A stretch of DNA of 64,000 nt, from assembly GCA_938007965.1 (NCBI GenBank), contig CALLMH010000002.1, forward strand, positions 28,394 through 92,393. The letters run 5' to 3'. Below, in pieces: positions 1 to 10,132 of the stretch. Both the position numbers and the translations under genes were made by a program. The first letter of the stretch is position 1. Each line of letters begins with the position of its first letter. Under the pieces are notes generated by a model. The model saw only the letters and a program-made list of their open reading frames with translations, had not been told where the DNA came from and ran no database searches. Source of the DNA: an uncultured Saprospiraceae bacterium (GTDB taxonomy: Bacteria > Bacteroidota > Bacteroidia > Chitinophagales > Saprospiraceae).

Positions 1-8
1 CATACATC

Positions 9-2684
9 ATGAAGAAAAAGCTAACTATTATCATCCTGTGTTTTATTTCAATATCTATCTATGGACAAGAAAAAATTCTAAGCGGAATATTAGAAGATAA
101 GGGAGAGCCAATCTTATTTGCATCAGTGGCAGTCTATCGAAATGGTGTACTAGTCCGCGGTACCGATACTGATCTCGATGGAAAATATAAAGTACTATGC
201 ATGCCGGGCGATGAGATCGAAGCGTCATATATAGGTTACACGCCGAAGAGATTTACGGTCACTCCTGATATGTTAGAGGCAATTAATACCACTAAGATGA
301 AAAAGGTGACTTCCATATTGGCTTCTTCATTTTCGCAAGCAATACGCAAGAGAAAGATTAAATGGGATAGCTTAAAACAGATCGATAAAGGCATAATTCC
401 AAGATCGTATAAGATCGCTAATGTGCATAGTCATTACAATACTACGGACATATCTATAGATGGCGATTATCTCAAGTTTACCAAACCAAAAGAAAGTATT
501 AAATACAATATTGACTTGAAGCAGACTGTGGGTGTTTCATATATTTCGAATAAGAATATACACCGGCTTCAGAATCAGTATGGACAGGGCAGACCAGTAG
601 ATGGAGTATTCCTACAAGCAGATGGAGTAGGCGAGGTGCCATTCTCTTGGGATTCTCGGATAGAGACGAATGTACCGGATAACAATCTCATCTCTCCTAG
701 CACATTTTCTTCGACTCAGATGAAAGCTGATGTTGTGATAGGAAGTAAGCGACATTATTTCTCTTTTACTAGGAAGGCAGAATCAGATATATTCAGAGCT
801 GGAAATCAAGAGATCACGAGAGGTAAAATAGGCATGATGAATTATAGTCAAAACAGTCATGTCCTAATTACAGAAGTATCTGCTACCCATACCAAATTGA
901 ATAATCACAATACCAGCGGTTACTATCAGAATGTATTGAGATCAATGATGGTCCAGAGTCCATCTTTTGACTCTACGCGTAAGATCGATAATGAGTTTGT
1001 GGCGTTTTCACCTTCATTCAATAATCCCAGATGGCTACTTGCCAACAACACCAACGAACTAAAAAGGAAAAATATCTCACTATTCATCCAACATAAAAAT
1101 CATCAATGGAATAGAAATTTCCAATATTCGAATGCTCTAAAACTGGAAGCTGATTACATTGATATCGTCGAACGCATCTCAGCTGAGACTATCGGAGTGC
1201 CCCAAGGGTCGCTTAGGATGTTTGAGTTTTTCTATCCTAAGTTAAGTCTGGTCTCTAATGTGAAGAAGTATATCCAAAGACAACAAAAGGCTTATCTGTA
1301 TCTAGATAATTTTATGGAAGCAGAATATTTGAGATTTAGAGCATCAGATTCATCATCAGAAGAATTTTCTAATCAGCTATACCGAGCATCACCAAGGATA
1401 GGAGTCAATCTCAATCACAATACCTATCGGCTTGATGTAGCATATCAACCCATTATATCTTCAATCCAACCAACCGATTGGTTATCCTCTAATTTTGATT
1501 TCACTTATCTTATTAACACGGATAAGAAATACCTCGATAGGATAGATCTCAAATCTAGTTATCAGCGAAGAGCTAAGAATCAGGATCTATTTCTGAATCG
1601 TACAAACTATTCTGCCCAAGCGATGAATAGTTTTGACGTCTTAGGATCGACCATAGATAGACCTCTCTTCCTTCCTAGTGATCTAGCGAATGAAATATCA
1701 GAGACGATTAAAGTTGCTATTGGATTTACGAATAGGTACCACTCTAATACCCTACAGACGAGCCTTACATTTCGAAATCTCAGGCAGTCAGATGTGATTT
1801 TCCCAGTACGAGAGGGTGATAATTTTGTGATGAGGAATGTTGGCAGTTTTACCACTAATGCCATAGAATGGAGATCAGATGTCAACCTGCGAAAACGAAA
1901 TCGTACCCTGTCTTATAATGGTCAACTCAATATTATCAAGTACAGAACCAACGTGACGGATACGAATCAAAATAGTGATGTGATCATCTCTGGATTTTCA
2001 AATGTATCAAAACAATTTGTTGAAGATCAGCCGATTGGAATTATCGTTGGCAATGACTACCACCGCGATGAAGATGGAAAGTTGATAATCGGTCAGGATG
2101 GTTTTCCGACGCTTGATACAGAAAATAAGATCATAGGCGATCCGACTCCAATGCTCGTAGGCGAGATGAACCATAGAATAGGTAAAGGAAAATATAGCTT
2201 CTCTGTCAATATCGATGGTCAATTAGGCGGTGAGGTATGGAATGGTACGCAGCAGGCATTAGACTATTACGGTGTATCCCAATATACAGCCGATCAAAGA
2301 GAAGTCACGGATTTTATTTTTGATGGTGTAGATATCAATGGGAATATAAACACAAAAAAAGTAGCCCTAGCCGATCCCTTGCTCGGTCTCACAGGAAATA
2401 GATGGACTCGATATGGAGCGGAGGGAGTTGCCTCGGATTATATCATAGATGCCAGCTATCTCAGACTCAAGAGGGTTGCTTTTGGATATACGAAGACTAT
2501 TGATTATGGATATGCTAGTAGACAGATAGTCGTAAGTTTATTCGCTACGAATTTACTCACGTTTGCTCCTTTCGAGGGATTTACTACCAATTACTTATTT
2601 GAAGATGATCTATCAAGTGGTCTTCAATATTTCAATCAGCCTATGACATCCCAAGTAGGTATTTCTGCACATTTTAAACTATAA
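9..2684 (+). CDS. SusC/TonB-dependent-receptor-like outer membrane barrel with N-terminal carboxypeptidase-regulatory-like domain; canonical plug apparently missing
   Basis: Signal peptide (MKKKLTIIILCFISISIYGQ), CarboxypepD_reg-like N-terminus (ILEDKGEPILFASVAVYRNG...GYTPKRF), SusC-like barrel motifs (LQNQYGQG, PTPMLVGEMNHRIGKGKYSFSVNIDGQLGGEVWN, C-terminal YLRLKRVAFGYT...LFATNLLTF). Confidence 0.8.
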   Translation: MKKKLTIIILCFISISIYGQEKILSGILEDKGEPILFASVAVYRNGVLVRGTDTDLDGKYKVLCMPGDEIEASYIGYTPKRFTVTPDMLEAINTTKMKKVTSILASSFSQAIRKRKIKWDSLKQIDKGIIPRSYKIANVHSHYNTTDISIDGDYLKFTKPKESIKYNIDLKQTVGVSYISNKNIHRLQNQYGQGRPVDGVFLQADGVGEVPFSWDSRIETNVPDNNLISPSTFSSTQMKADVVIGSKRHYFSFTRKAESDIFRAGNQEITRGKIGMMNYSQNSHVLITEVSATHTKLNNHNTSGYYQNVLRSMMVQSPSFDSTRKIDNEFVAFSPSFNNPRWLLANNTNELKRKNISLFIQHKNHQWNRNFQYSNALKLEADYIDIVERISAETIGVPQGSLRMFEFFYPKLSLVSNVKKYIQRQQKAYLYLDNFMEAEYLRFRASDSSSEEFSNQLYRASPRIGVNLNHNTYRLDVAYQPIISSIQPTDWLSSNFDFTYLINTDKKYLDRIDLKSSYQRRAKNQDLFLNRTNYSAQAMNSFDVLGSTIDRPLFLPSDLANEISETIKVAIGFTNRYHSNTLQTSLTFRNLRQSDVIFPVREGDNFVMRNVGSFTTNAIEWRSDVNLRKRNRTLSYNGQLNIIKYRTNVTDTNQNSDVIISGFSNVSKQFVEDQPIGIIVGNDYHRDEDGKLIIGQDGFPTLDTENKIIGDPTPMLVGEMNHRIGKGKYSFSVNIDGQLGGEVWNGTQQALDYYGVSQYTADQREVTDFIFDGVDINGNINTKKVALADPLLGLTGNRWTRYGAEGVASDYIIDASYLRLKRVAFGYTKTIDYGYASRQIVVSLFATNLLTFAPFEGFTTNYLFEDDLSSGLQYFNQPMTSQVGISAHFKL

Positions 2685-2688
2685 AATC

Positions 2689-5600
2689 ATGAACACTATC
2701 AAACAAATGCTCATTCTTATTGCTCTTATTTTTTCATCAACGATGATCGCTCAGATCAGCCCTGCAGATATGGTAGAGAAAATCTATATCCAAACGGATA
2801 AACCAATGTATGTACCAGGCGATAATATTTGGTATAACCTTACTGTATACAATGGTCAAAACCTACCTGCTCTACTCAGTGATCAGGTACACATCCAACT
2901 GAAAAAGCCTGACGGATCGAACCTTTATGAGAAGAAATACAGCCTCACCAATGGTCAGGTTTCTGATGCTATACCCTTGATAGCTGACACTCCAGGTGGT
3001 CTGTATAAGTTTATTGCTACTACTGGATGGATGACTGAATGCGATCCCACTTATATCTATGAAAAAGAAATTTATATCCAAAAATATATATCTCCAAGAA
3101 TATTGATGATTATCGAATTGGATAAAGAATCCTACGGTTTAGGAGAAGAAGTAGTGGCGACATTTACCACTAAGGATCTCAAGGACAATGCGCTTTCTGA
3201 TCTGGAGGTGCAATATGCACTGCATGCTAATGGTCGTGAGCTGACACGGCTATATGCGCAAACGGATGACCATGGCCAAGCGATACTGAAAGCTCAAGTG
3301 CCCGACGATATTGAGGGAAGGTCACTATCAATTAGTGCAAAGATCACTCATAAATCTCAAATAGAATCAATAAGGAAGACAGTGCCCGTAATCTTGGATG
3401 ATATTGATATTCAGTTTTTGGCCGAGGGTGGTTTTCTTATTGAAGGATATGAGAATACGCTAGCATTCAAGGCGCTTGCGCCAAATGGGAAGCCCGTGGA
3501 TGTAGAAGGTGATATTATTGATAGCAATGGCAATAGAGTGGGAGGATTTGTAAGCCTGCATGATGGGATGGGAGAGACCTCAATCATTCCTGAAGAAAGT
3601 GAACAGTATTTTGCCAGATTGTGCAAGCCATATAAGTCAGATCAACTAATTCCAATTGTAAATATAGCTTCAGTAGGTTCAAAAATAGAAATAGAATCAA
3701 TAACAAATGACATCCTAGAAGTCAGAATGATGGGTAGCTTAGATCAGAACCTCAGTCTAGAATTGTCTGATGTATCAGTGGTGAAGTGGAACACGGATAA
3801 TGTCAAACGATCGAATATGATTCGCATTAAGCAACTGCCGAGGGGTATATATCGACTATCGTTGAAAAAATCAGACCAGACGATTTCAGAACGATTGGTA
3901 TTTCTCCACCCTGACCGTAAACTGAATATTGACGTGATATCAGATAAGAAAAGCTACGGGCTGAGAGATAATGTCACGGCTAAGATCAAAACTACAGATA
4001 GCAATGGATTACCCGTATCGTCTCAGGTATGCGTTGCAGTAGTAGAGGATAAGATGCTATCTCATGCTGATGATAAAGAAGCTCATCTGGTTTCCGAGTT
4101 ACTGTTGAGTTCAGAATTGAGCGGCGATATCCACGAACCAAATTATTATTTTGATTCACTTAATATGAAAAGTATCGCTGCACTAGATTTGCTGATGTTG
4201 ACTCATGGGTGGAGATCTCATTTTGATTCTTTGAATTTAGAAACTGCGCATAGATATTATAGATCTGCGAATACCTACGTAGGCCAATTGATCAATCATA
4301 AAAAGAATAATAACGTTGGAGGTGTTGAGGTTTTTGTCATTGATTATAAAGATAGATCTGCCTATATCATTCTGACGGATGAAGACGGTTACTTTAGCGT
4401 GATCAGAGAAGATGGGAAAAATCTAACGATCAGTGCCAATGTAAGTAATCGAGAGTTTTATTTCAAAGAAGTAAATCTTAACACCCTGAAGAATAGGTCG
4501 CCTGTGAAATTTAAAAAATTGGAAGAAAAAATTGCAAAGCGTGGGATGATAGGTAAGATAGTAATGGTTGAACCTAAGAAGACGAAACCAGTAAAAGTGA
4601 GTCTGGACGAAGGCGTACTAATGGATGAAGTGCAAATTGTCCAGTATAAAGTTCCGCTGATACAGATGGATAATACGACGAGTGGGAGTACAGTCACAGC
4701 CGAATCTATCAGAAGTCTACCGACGAAATCGATTAATGCGATCGCAGCCACTACAGCGGGCATTGCTTCTACTGATGAAGGAGCTATTTCGATAAGAGGA
4801 TCGAGATCAGCTTCTACTGTGTATTATGTAGACGGAGTGAGGGTCCATGGATTACTACCACAGAGCGCATTTCGACATGAATATGAGAAGGAGTTCGATG
4901 AGGAAATAAGTCTAGATTTTCCTAACTATAGAAACAATAATAAAACCAATTTTAATCGGATAATCTATAGTAGAGTATCTGCTAAGAGAAAATCACTTCC
5001 AAGAAATATTGCATTCTATGTTCCGAAGTATGGGCAAGAGAAGATTGATAAACGAAACGATTTTAGACAAACGCTGTATTGGAACCCAATCGTCCAGACG
5101 GATATCAATGGAGAAGCTGAAGTTTCATTTTCTACATCTGACGAGGTGACTTCTTTTTCAGTAGTAGTAGAAGGCATATCTTCTTACGGAGAGATTGGAA
5201 GAGGAAAGGGAAAAGTAATAGCAAGCAAGCCACTGAATATCGACTGCAAGATTCCATCTTACTTCGTGTTAGGAGATACCTCGGTCCTCAGAATCGTAGT
5301 GACAAATGATTCTGACAAAGATCAAGAGATCACAGCTCAGGTAGGGAGCACAGGATCATTAGCTCTAGAAGTAATCGATGCCGCTGTACAGAAAATAGAG
5401 GCACAGAGTAGTCACGTATTCTATGCGAGGGCAATCGCTACAGGAGATATTGATGGGCATATAGATATCAAAATATCAACTGATGATGATTCTGATTACC
5501 TCTCAAGAGATTATGATATACTGAGCCCTTATTTTCCGTTGTGTTATACAGCTTCGGGTGTAGATTCGGACACATTTAGCTGTACGCTCAGTGAGCCGAT

Positions 5601-7101
5601 TGCTTCTTCTATTCAAGTTGATTTTAAGACCTACAATCCTATATCAGGGGCATTAAGTGGGATAGAGTCTATGCTGAGACGACCAGGAGGATGTTTCGAG
5701 CAAGTCTCCTCTAGCACCTATCCTAATGTGATGGTCCTCCAGTATTTACAAAATCAAAACAACATAGACAGTGAGATTAAGGAAAAGGCATTAGTTTATA
5801 TAAAAGACGGGTACAAACGTCTCGTCGATTATGAAACAAAGGTAGATGGATTTGATTGGTGGGGGAGAGCACCAGGACATGTCGCTCTCTCGGCATACGG
5901 ACTATTAGAGTTTTCTGATATGATGGAAGTATATAGTAAGGTCGACAAACGAATGATAAAAAGAACCATCGATTACTTAGTGAAAAATAGAGATGGAAAG
6001 GGTGGATTTACAATGGGTAAAGGATATGATGGATTCGGATCTGCCATATATGAAGTCCAGACCGCATATGTGCTCTATGCACTATCTGAACAATCAATTA
6101 AAAAAGTAAGCCTCGAAAAGGAGTATAATAAAGCAAAGAAAAATGCATTGAAAACAAAAGACATGTATTTATGCGGGCTTTTGGCAATGACAGCTTATAA
6201 TAATGGATTGAATGATGACTATAGGAATTTTATACATATCATAATGAATGCAATGGACGTCAAAGATCTGAGCTCAATACAATCCAAAAATACAATTACT
6301 CGATCGGGTCAATCGGATAATAATACTGAAACAATCGCTGTATGCGCCCTGGCCTATATGAAGTCTTCAAATGAGGATCCTAGTGAAGTCGCACGGTTGA
6401 TAGATCATATTTCAGGTAAGCGAAAACGAGGGAGATTCGGTTCTACGCAGGCTACTTGTCTCGCGATCAAAGCCATATTGAAGTATGCGGATTGGCAAGG
6501 TGGGAAGAGTACTGAGGGGAAAATATTGGCCAGCTTGAATGGAGAGAGTATCTCAGCCAATTCTACGGACAATGACTACGGTAGCCTCATAGATGATGGA
6601 TACATTTCCTTTTCTACGGACTACTCACAGCCTTCTCAGTGGAGTTACTCTCTAGATGTCAGGTACGAAAGTCTTATCCCCCCGACGGCTTCTGATCATT
6701 CTCTAGATCTAAGTGTCACACTAAATCAATCAACTTGTGAACTGGCAGATATAGTGGGGATGGATATTGTTATGAAAAATAAAGAACAGCAATCACTGGC
6801 GAACCCTACACTGGTAATCGGCATACCGTCTGGGATGAGCCTCGATCATAAGCAATTAAAGGAAATGAAAGAAAATGAAACGTTTGATTATTTTGAGATT
6901 TTTGAAAATAGACTTGTTATCTATTACAATGAAATATTGGCATGGGATGTTAAGAAAATGTCCTTAGCTCTAAAAGCTGATGTGCTTGGTAAATATACAG
7001 CGCCACCGAGTAGTGCCTACTTGTACTATGATGAAGAGAATATAATCTGGCAGAAGGGGGATCACATAGAAGTGATATATAACGAAGAAAATTTTGAGTA
7101 A
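2689..7101 (+). CDS. Alpha-2-macroglobulin family protein (MG2 domains, thioester motif, internal carboxypeptidase-reg and TonB-plug-like segment)
   Basis: MG2-like N-terminus (KIYIQTDKPMYVPGDNIWYNLTVYN), A2M domain (YWNPIVQTDINGEAEVSFSTSDEVTSFSVVVEGIS), thioester motif GGCFEQ at about 5686-5703, plug-like ESIRSLPTKSINAIAATTAGIASTDEGAISIRGSRSASTVYYVDGVRV. Confidence 0.88.
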   Translation: MNTIKQMLILIALIFSSTMIAQISPADMVEKIYIQTDKPMYVPGDNIWYNLTVYNGQNLPALLSDQVHIQLKKPDGSNLYEKKYSLTNGQVSDAIPLIADTPGGLYKFIATTGWMTECDPTYIYEKEIYIQKYISPRILMIIELDKESYGLGEEVVATFTTKDLKDNALSDLEVQYALHANGRELTRLYAQTDDHGQAILKAQVPDDIEGRSLSISAKITHKSQIESIRKTVPVILDDIDIQFLAEGGFLIEGYENTLAFKALAPNGKPVDVEGDIIDSNGNRVGGFVSLHDGMGETSIIPEESEQYFARLCKPYKSDQLIPIVNIASVGSKIEIESITNDILEVRMMGSLDQNLSLELSDVSVVKWNTDNVKRSNMIRIKQLPRGIYRLSLKKSDQTISERLVFLHPDRKLNIDVISDKKSYGLRDNVTAKIKTTDSNGLPVSSQVCVAVVEDKMLSHADDKEAHLVSELLLSSELSGDIHEPNYYFDSLNMKSIAALDLLMLTHGWRSHFDSLNLETAHRYYRSANTYVGQLINHKKNNNVGGVEVFVIDYKDRSAYIILTDEDGYFSVIREDGKNLTISANVSNREFYFKEVNLNTLKNRSPVKFKKLEEKIAKRGMIGKIVMVEPKKTKPVKVSLDEGVLMDEVQIVQYKVPLIQMDNTTSGSTVTAESIRSLPTKSINAIAATTAGIASTDEGAISIRGSRSASTVYYVDGVRVHGLLPQSAFRHEYEKEFDEEISLDFPNYRNNNKTNFNRIIYSRVSAKRKSLPRNIAFYVPKYGQEKIDKRNDFRQTLYWNPIVQTDINGEAEVSFSTSDEVTSFSVVVEGISSYGEIGRGKGKVIASKPLNIDCKIPSYFVLGDTSVLRIVVTNDSDKDQEITAQVGSTGSLALEVIDAAVQKIEAQSSHVFYARAIATGDIDGHIDIKISTDDDSDYLSRDYDILSPYFPLCYTASGVDSDTFSCTLSEPIASSIQVDFKTYNPISGALSGIESMLRRPGGCFEQVSSSTYPNVMVLQYLQNQNNIDSEIKEKALVYIKDGYKRLVDYETKVDGFDWWGRAPGHVALSAYGLLEFSDMMEVYSKVDKRMIKRTIDYLVKNRDGKGGFTMGKGYDGFGSAIYEVQTAYVLYALSEQSIKKVSLEKEYNKAKKNALKTKDMYLCGLLAMTAYNNGLNDDYRNFIHIIMNAMDVKDLSSIQSKNTITRSGQSDNNTETIAVCALAYMKSSNEDPSEVARLIDHISGKRKRGRFGSTQATCLAIKAILKYADWQGGKSTEGKILASLNGESISANSTDNDYGSLIDDGYISFSTDYSQPSQWSYSLDVRYESLIPPTASDHSLDLSVTLNQSTCELADIVGMDIVMKNKEQQSLANPTLVIGIPSGMSLDHKQLKEMKENETFDYFEIFENRLVIYYNEILAWDVKKMSLALKADVLGKYTAPPSSAYLYYDEENIIWQKGDHIEVIYNEENFE

Positions 7102-7110
7102 ATTTAGAAC

Positions 7111-7143
7111 GAAGCCCCAGTAGATGAAAAATACTGGGGCTTC
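7111..7143. terminator. Bidirectional intrinsic terminator hairpin between convergent genes
   Basis: Perfect 12-bp inverted repeat GAAGCCCCAGTA-gatgaaaaa-TACTGGGGCTTC followed by a T-rich tract. Confidence 0.85.
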
Positions 7144-7149
7144 ATTATT

Positions 7150-7818
7150 TTATTTTTTCAGTGAAGCTATGATGCTTAATGCTTCCTTACAACCATTTTC
7201 TATTTTGGCGTAATCTTCATTAGCTACAGCCTCCTTAGTGATAAGTTTAGATCCCATACCTACGCAAGTAACGCCAGCATCGAACCAGCCTTTGAGATTC
7301 TCTAGAGTAGGGGAGACTCCACCAGTCGGCATTACGCTCGTCCATGGTTGAGGACCTTTGATGGCTTTGACCATATTCGGTCCATATATACCACCTGGAA
7401 ATAATTTCACAATCTCGCACCCGAGTTCTTCTGCTCTACATATCTCTGTCAATGATCCACATCCTGGAGCCCACATGACTTTTCTACGATTACATACCGT
7501 GGCGATGTCTTCTCTCAGAACTGGAGTCACTATGAAGTTAGCGCCTAATGCCATGTACAAAGATGCAGATGCAGCATCAGTAACTGAGCCTACTCCTAAG
7601 ATCATGCCTGGTAATTCTTCCAAACAGTACTTAGATAAATCACGGAAGATCTCATGGGCAAAATCACCTCTACTTGTAAATTCTAATAATCGAGCACCGC
7701 CATCGTAGCAGGCTTTTGTTACTTTTTTAGCGACCTCTATATTATTATGGTAAAATAAAGGTACCATACCAGTATCCTTCATCACTTGTGCTACTTCTAA
7801 TCTGCTATATTTTGCCAT
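7150..7818 (-). CDS. eda: Bifunctional 4-hydroxy-2-oxoglutarate / 2-dehydro-3-deoxy-phosphogluconate (KDPG) aldolase
   Basis: 222 aa; KDPG-aldolase family motifs (EFTSRGDFAHEIF, GVGSVTDAASASLYMALGANFIVTPV, WAPGCGSLTEI, KLFPGGIYGPNMVKAIKGPQPW, MPTGGVSP). Confidence 0.93.
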   Translation of the reverse strand: MAKYSRLEVAQVMKDTGMVPLFYHNNIEVAKKVTKACYDGGARLLEFTSRGDFAHEIFRDLSKYCLEELPGMILGVGSVTDAASASLYMALGANFIVTPVLREDIATVCNRRKVMWAPGCGSLTEICRAEELGCEIVKLFPGGIYGPNMVKAIKGPQPWTSVMPTGGVSPTLENLKGWFDAGVTCVGMGSKLITKEAVANEDYAKIENGCKEALSIIASLKK

Positions 7819-7907
7819 ACGTTTTTAATTTATAATTCCTAATTGATAGCTGATCACAATTCATGAAATCTATCAAATCTATTTATAGTTCAGTATCAAA
7901 CTATCTA

Positions 7908-8945
7908 CTATCTACTTACTCTTCCGCTTGCATCACCTCCCATCAGTTTTTCAACTTCATCAAGAGTTACTAAATTAGCATCGCCGAATATTGTATGTTT
8001 CAAACATGATGCTGCAACTGCAAAATTCAATGCATTTTGATCATCATCAGGATATTTCAGTAGGCCGTATATTAGACCACCCATGAAACTGTCTCCACCT
8101 CCTACACGATCCACGATGTGTGTGATGTCATATGACGGTGCAGAATATAATGTCTTTCCATCATATAATACGCCAGTCCATGTATTATGCGATGCTGAGA
8201 TTGATCCTCTGAGCGTAGTAATTACTTTCTTAGCTCTTGGGAACATCTCCATCAATTGCTTTAGTACTGATAGGTATGCTTCTCCGTCTACCGATCCACC
8301 ATGTGTTACATCTACTCCTTCTGGGTGGAGACCGAAGTGTTTTTCTGCATCCTCTTCATTACCAAGGATGATGTCGCAACCCGCTACTAGCTCAGGCATT
8401 ACATCCATTGGATCTTTACCATATTTCCAGAGTTTCTTACGGTAGTTTAGATCTGTAGATACGGTCACACCTAATCGATTGGCAGTTTGGATAGCTTCTA
8501 GACATGCATCAGCTGCACCTTGCGATATAGCAGGAGTAATCCCAGTCCAATGAAACCAACCTGCGTCTTTGAAGACTTCCTCCCAGTCGACCATTCCTTT
8601 CTCTATCTGAGACATTGCGGAATGAGCACGATCATATACTACTTTACTTCCTCTACTTACTGCTCCAGTTTCTAAGAAATAGATGCCGAGTCTCTCTCCA
8701 CCTCTGATTATGCTATTGGTGTCTACACCTCTTTTTCTCAATTCCATCAATGCACAATCTCCCAGATCATTCTCAGGAAGTCTTGTTACAAATTCTGAAG
8801 GGACTCCGTAATTAGCCAGTGAGACCGCTACATTACTTTCTCCTCCTCCATATATCACATCAAAATTGTTGGTTTGAGAAAACCGTTTCCATCCCGGAGG
8901 GCTTAATCTCAACATGATTTCTCCAAAAGTGACTACCTTTTTCAT
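7908..8945 (-). CDS. kdgK: 2-keto-3-deoxygluconate kinase, PfkB family
   Basis: MKKVVTFGEIMLRLSPPGWKRFSQ; GGGESNVAVSLANYG; DRVGGGDSFMGGLIYGLL (PfkB signature); next to the KDPG aldolase gene. Confidence 0.9.
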   Translation of the reverse strand: MKKVVTFGEIMLRLSPPGWKRFSQTNNFDVIYGGGESNVAVSLANYGVPSEFVTRLPENDLGDCALMELRKRGVDTNSIIRGGERLGIYFLETGAVSRGSKVVYDRAHSAMSQIEKGMVDWEEVFKDAGWFHWTGITPAISQGAADACLEAIQTANRLGVTVSTDLNYRKKLWKYGKDPMDVMPELVAGCDIILGNEEDAEKHFGLHPEGVDVTHGGSVDGEAYLSVLKQLMEMFPRAKKVITTLRGSISASHNTWTGVLYDGKTLYSAPSYDITHIVDRVGGGDSFMGGLIYGLLKYPDDDQNALNFAVAASCLKHTIFGDANLVTLDEVEKLMGGDASGRVSR

Positions 8946-9227
8946 TTGTTTATTTTTTAGACTTTATTTTTCTATTGAATTACGTGCGTTTACTTTTAAT
9001 AATTCATACTTAACTTCGCACTACTGTACATTTTAGACTATTTTTTGAGTGCAAATTGGGTTCGTTTGCGAAAATAATCATTTTCTTGAGTGTCTAATAA
9101 TAACTTATCAGAGTTTCATATGATTTAAAATTTATTTCAATATTATATGTAAATCACGTTCTCAGAATTTCATCTTTCGTTCCCTTATATAACTACAAAA
9201 ACATAATGGAATAACTTTTTATAAAAA

Positions 9228-9260
9228 GGGCTAAACCTTTTTTTAATTAAAGTTTAGCCC
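9228..9260 (-). terminator. Intrinsic terminator of the SDR-proximal operon end
   Basis: Inverted repeat GGGCTAAAC ... GTTTAGCCC; T-run on the minus strand after the stem (CCCTTTTTATAAAAAG). Confidence 0.8.
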
Positions 9261-9318
9261 TCTAGGTTGATATTTATTTCTCGAAGGAAGATTCTTCCAT
9301 GAAATCAATGTCTGATTA

Positions 9319-10077
9319 TTATATACCTAGTGCTTGTCCACCACCGATTTGTATAGTTTCGGCTGTGATGAATGATGCATCCTTACTTGCTAAGAACGCT
9401 ACCACACCAGAGACATCTTCTGGTTGGCCTAATCTACCCAACATGATGTTATTGGCCCAAGAAGCAAATACTTCAGGCTTCGTAGATTTTATCTGAGAAT
9501 GGAAAGGCGTATCAATCGTACCTGGAGATACTGCATTGACTCTGATACCATATTCCGCTAGATCTTTTGCTAGTGCTCTTGTGATTGCATGTACACCTGC
9601 TTTCGATGTGCCATAGATTCCTGCGCCTGGTCCACCAGCATTCCATGCGGCATTAGATGTGTAATTGATTATTGTAGGGTGCTCTCCTTTTTTTAGGTAT
9701 GGAATAGCTGATCTAGAAGCGAAGAAAACAGAATCTAAGTTCAGAGCCATAACTCCTCTGTAAAATTCAGTGGTCATTTCTTCAAATCTTGATCTTCCGC
9801 CCAATCCTCCAGCGTTGTTTACTAAGACATCTATTTTGCCATATTTGTCGCCGATCTTGGTGATGTTAGCAGCTACTGCTTCTTCATCTGTCACATCAAA
9901 TCCACAAAATTCAGCTGTGTATCCGAGGTCAGTGAGCTCTTTGGCCTTTGCTTCTCCTAGATCATGTTGGAGACCATTAAGTACTACTTTATAGCCATCC
10001 TGACCTAATCTTTTTGCTACTTCAAATCCGATACCACTTGTGGCACCTGTTACTATTGCTACTCTATTTGTATTCAT
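9319..10077 (-). CDS. SDR-family oxidoreductase, likely 4-deoxy-L-erythro-5-hexoseulose uronate (DEH) reductase by context
   Basis: Rossmann TGATSGIG motif, NNAG, YGTSKAG active-site motif, SPGTIDTPF; located in an alginate catabolic operon. Confidence 0.85.
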   Translation of the reverse strand: MNTNRVAIVTGATSGIGFEVAKRLGQDGYKVVLNGLQHDLGEAKAKELTDLGYTAEFCGFDVTDEEAVAANITKIGDKYGKIDVLVNNAGGLGGRSRFEEMTTEFYRGVMALNLDSVFFASRSAIPYLKKGEHPTIINYTSNAAWNAGGPGAGIYGTSKAGVHAITRALAKDLAEYGIRVNAVSPGTIDTPFHSQIKSTKPEVFASWANNIMLGRLGQPEDVSGVVAFLASKDASFITAETIQIGGGQALGI

Positions 10078-10132
10078 AAAATTATTTTAAATGTCGATTT
10101 ATTAAGTTTTAACTAGTTTATTTCTTTTTATT

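Noticed and set aside
1607-1885. Short antisense ORFs inside long CDSs (e.g. 1607..1885, 2007..2222, 4458..4763, 17893..18384, 43348..43968, 60562..61062)
   Set aside because: They lie opposite long, family-supported CDSs, have low-complexity or implausible translations and show no recognisable domains.
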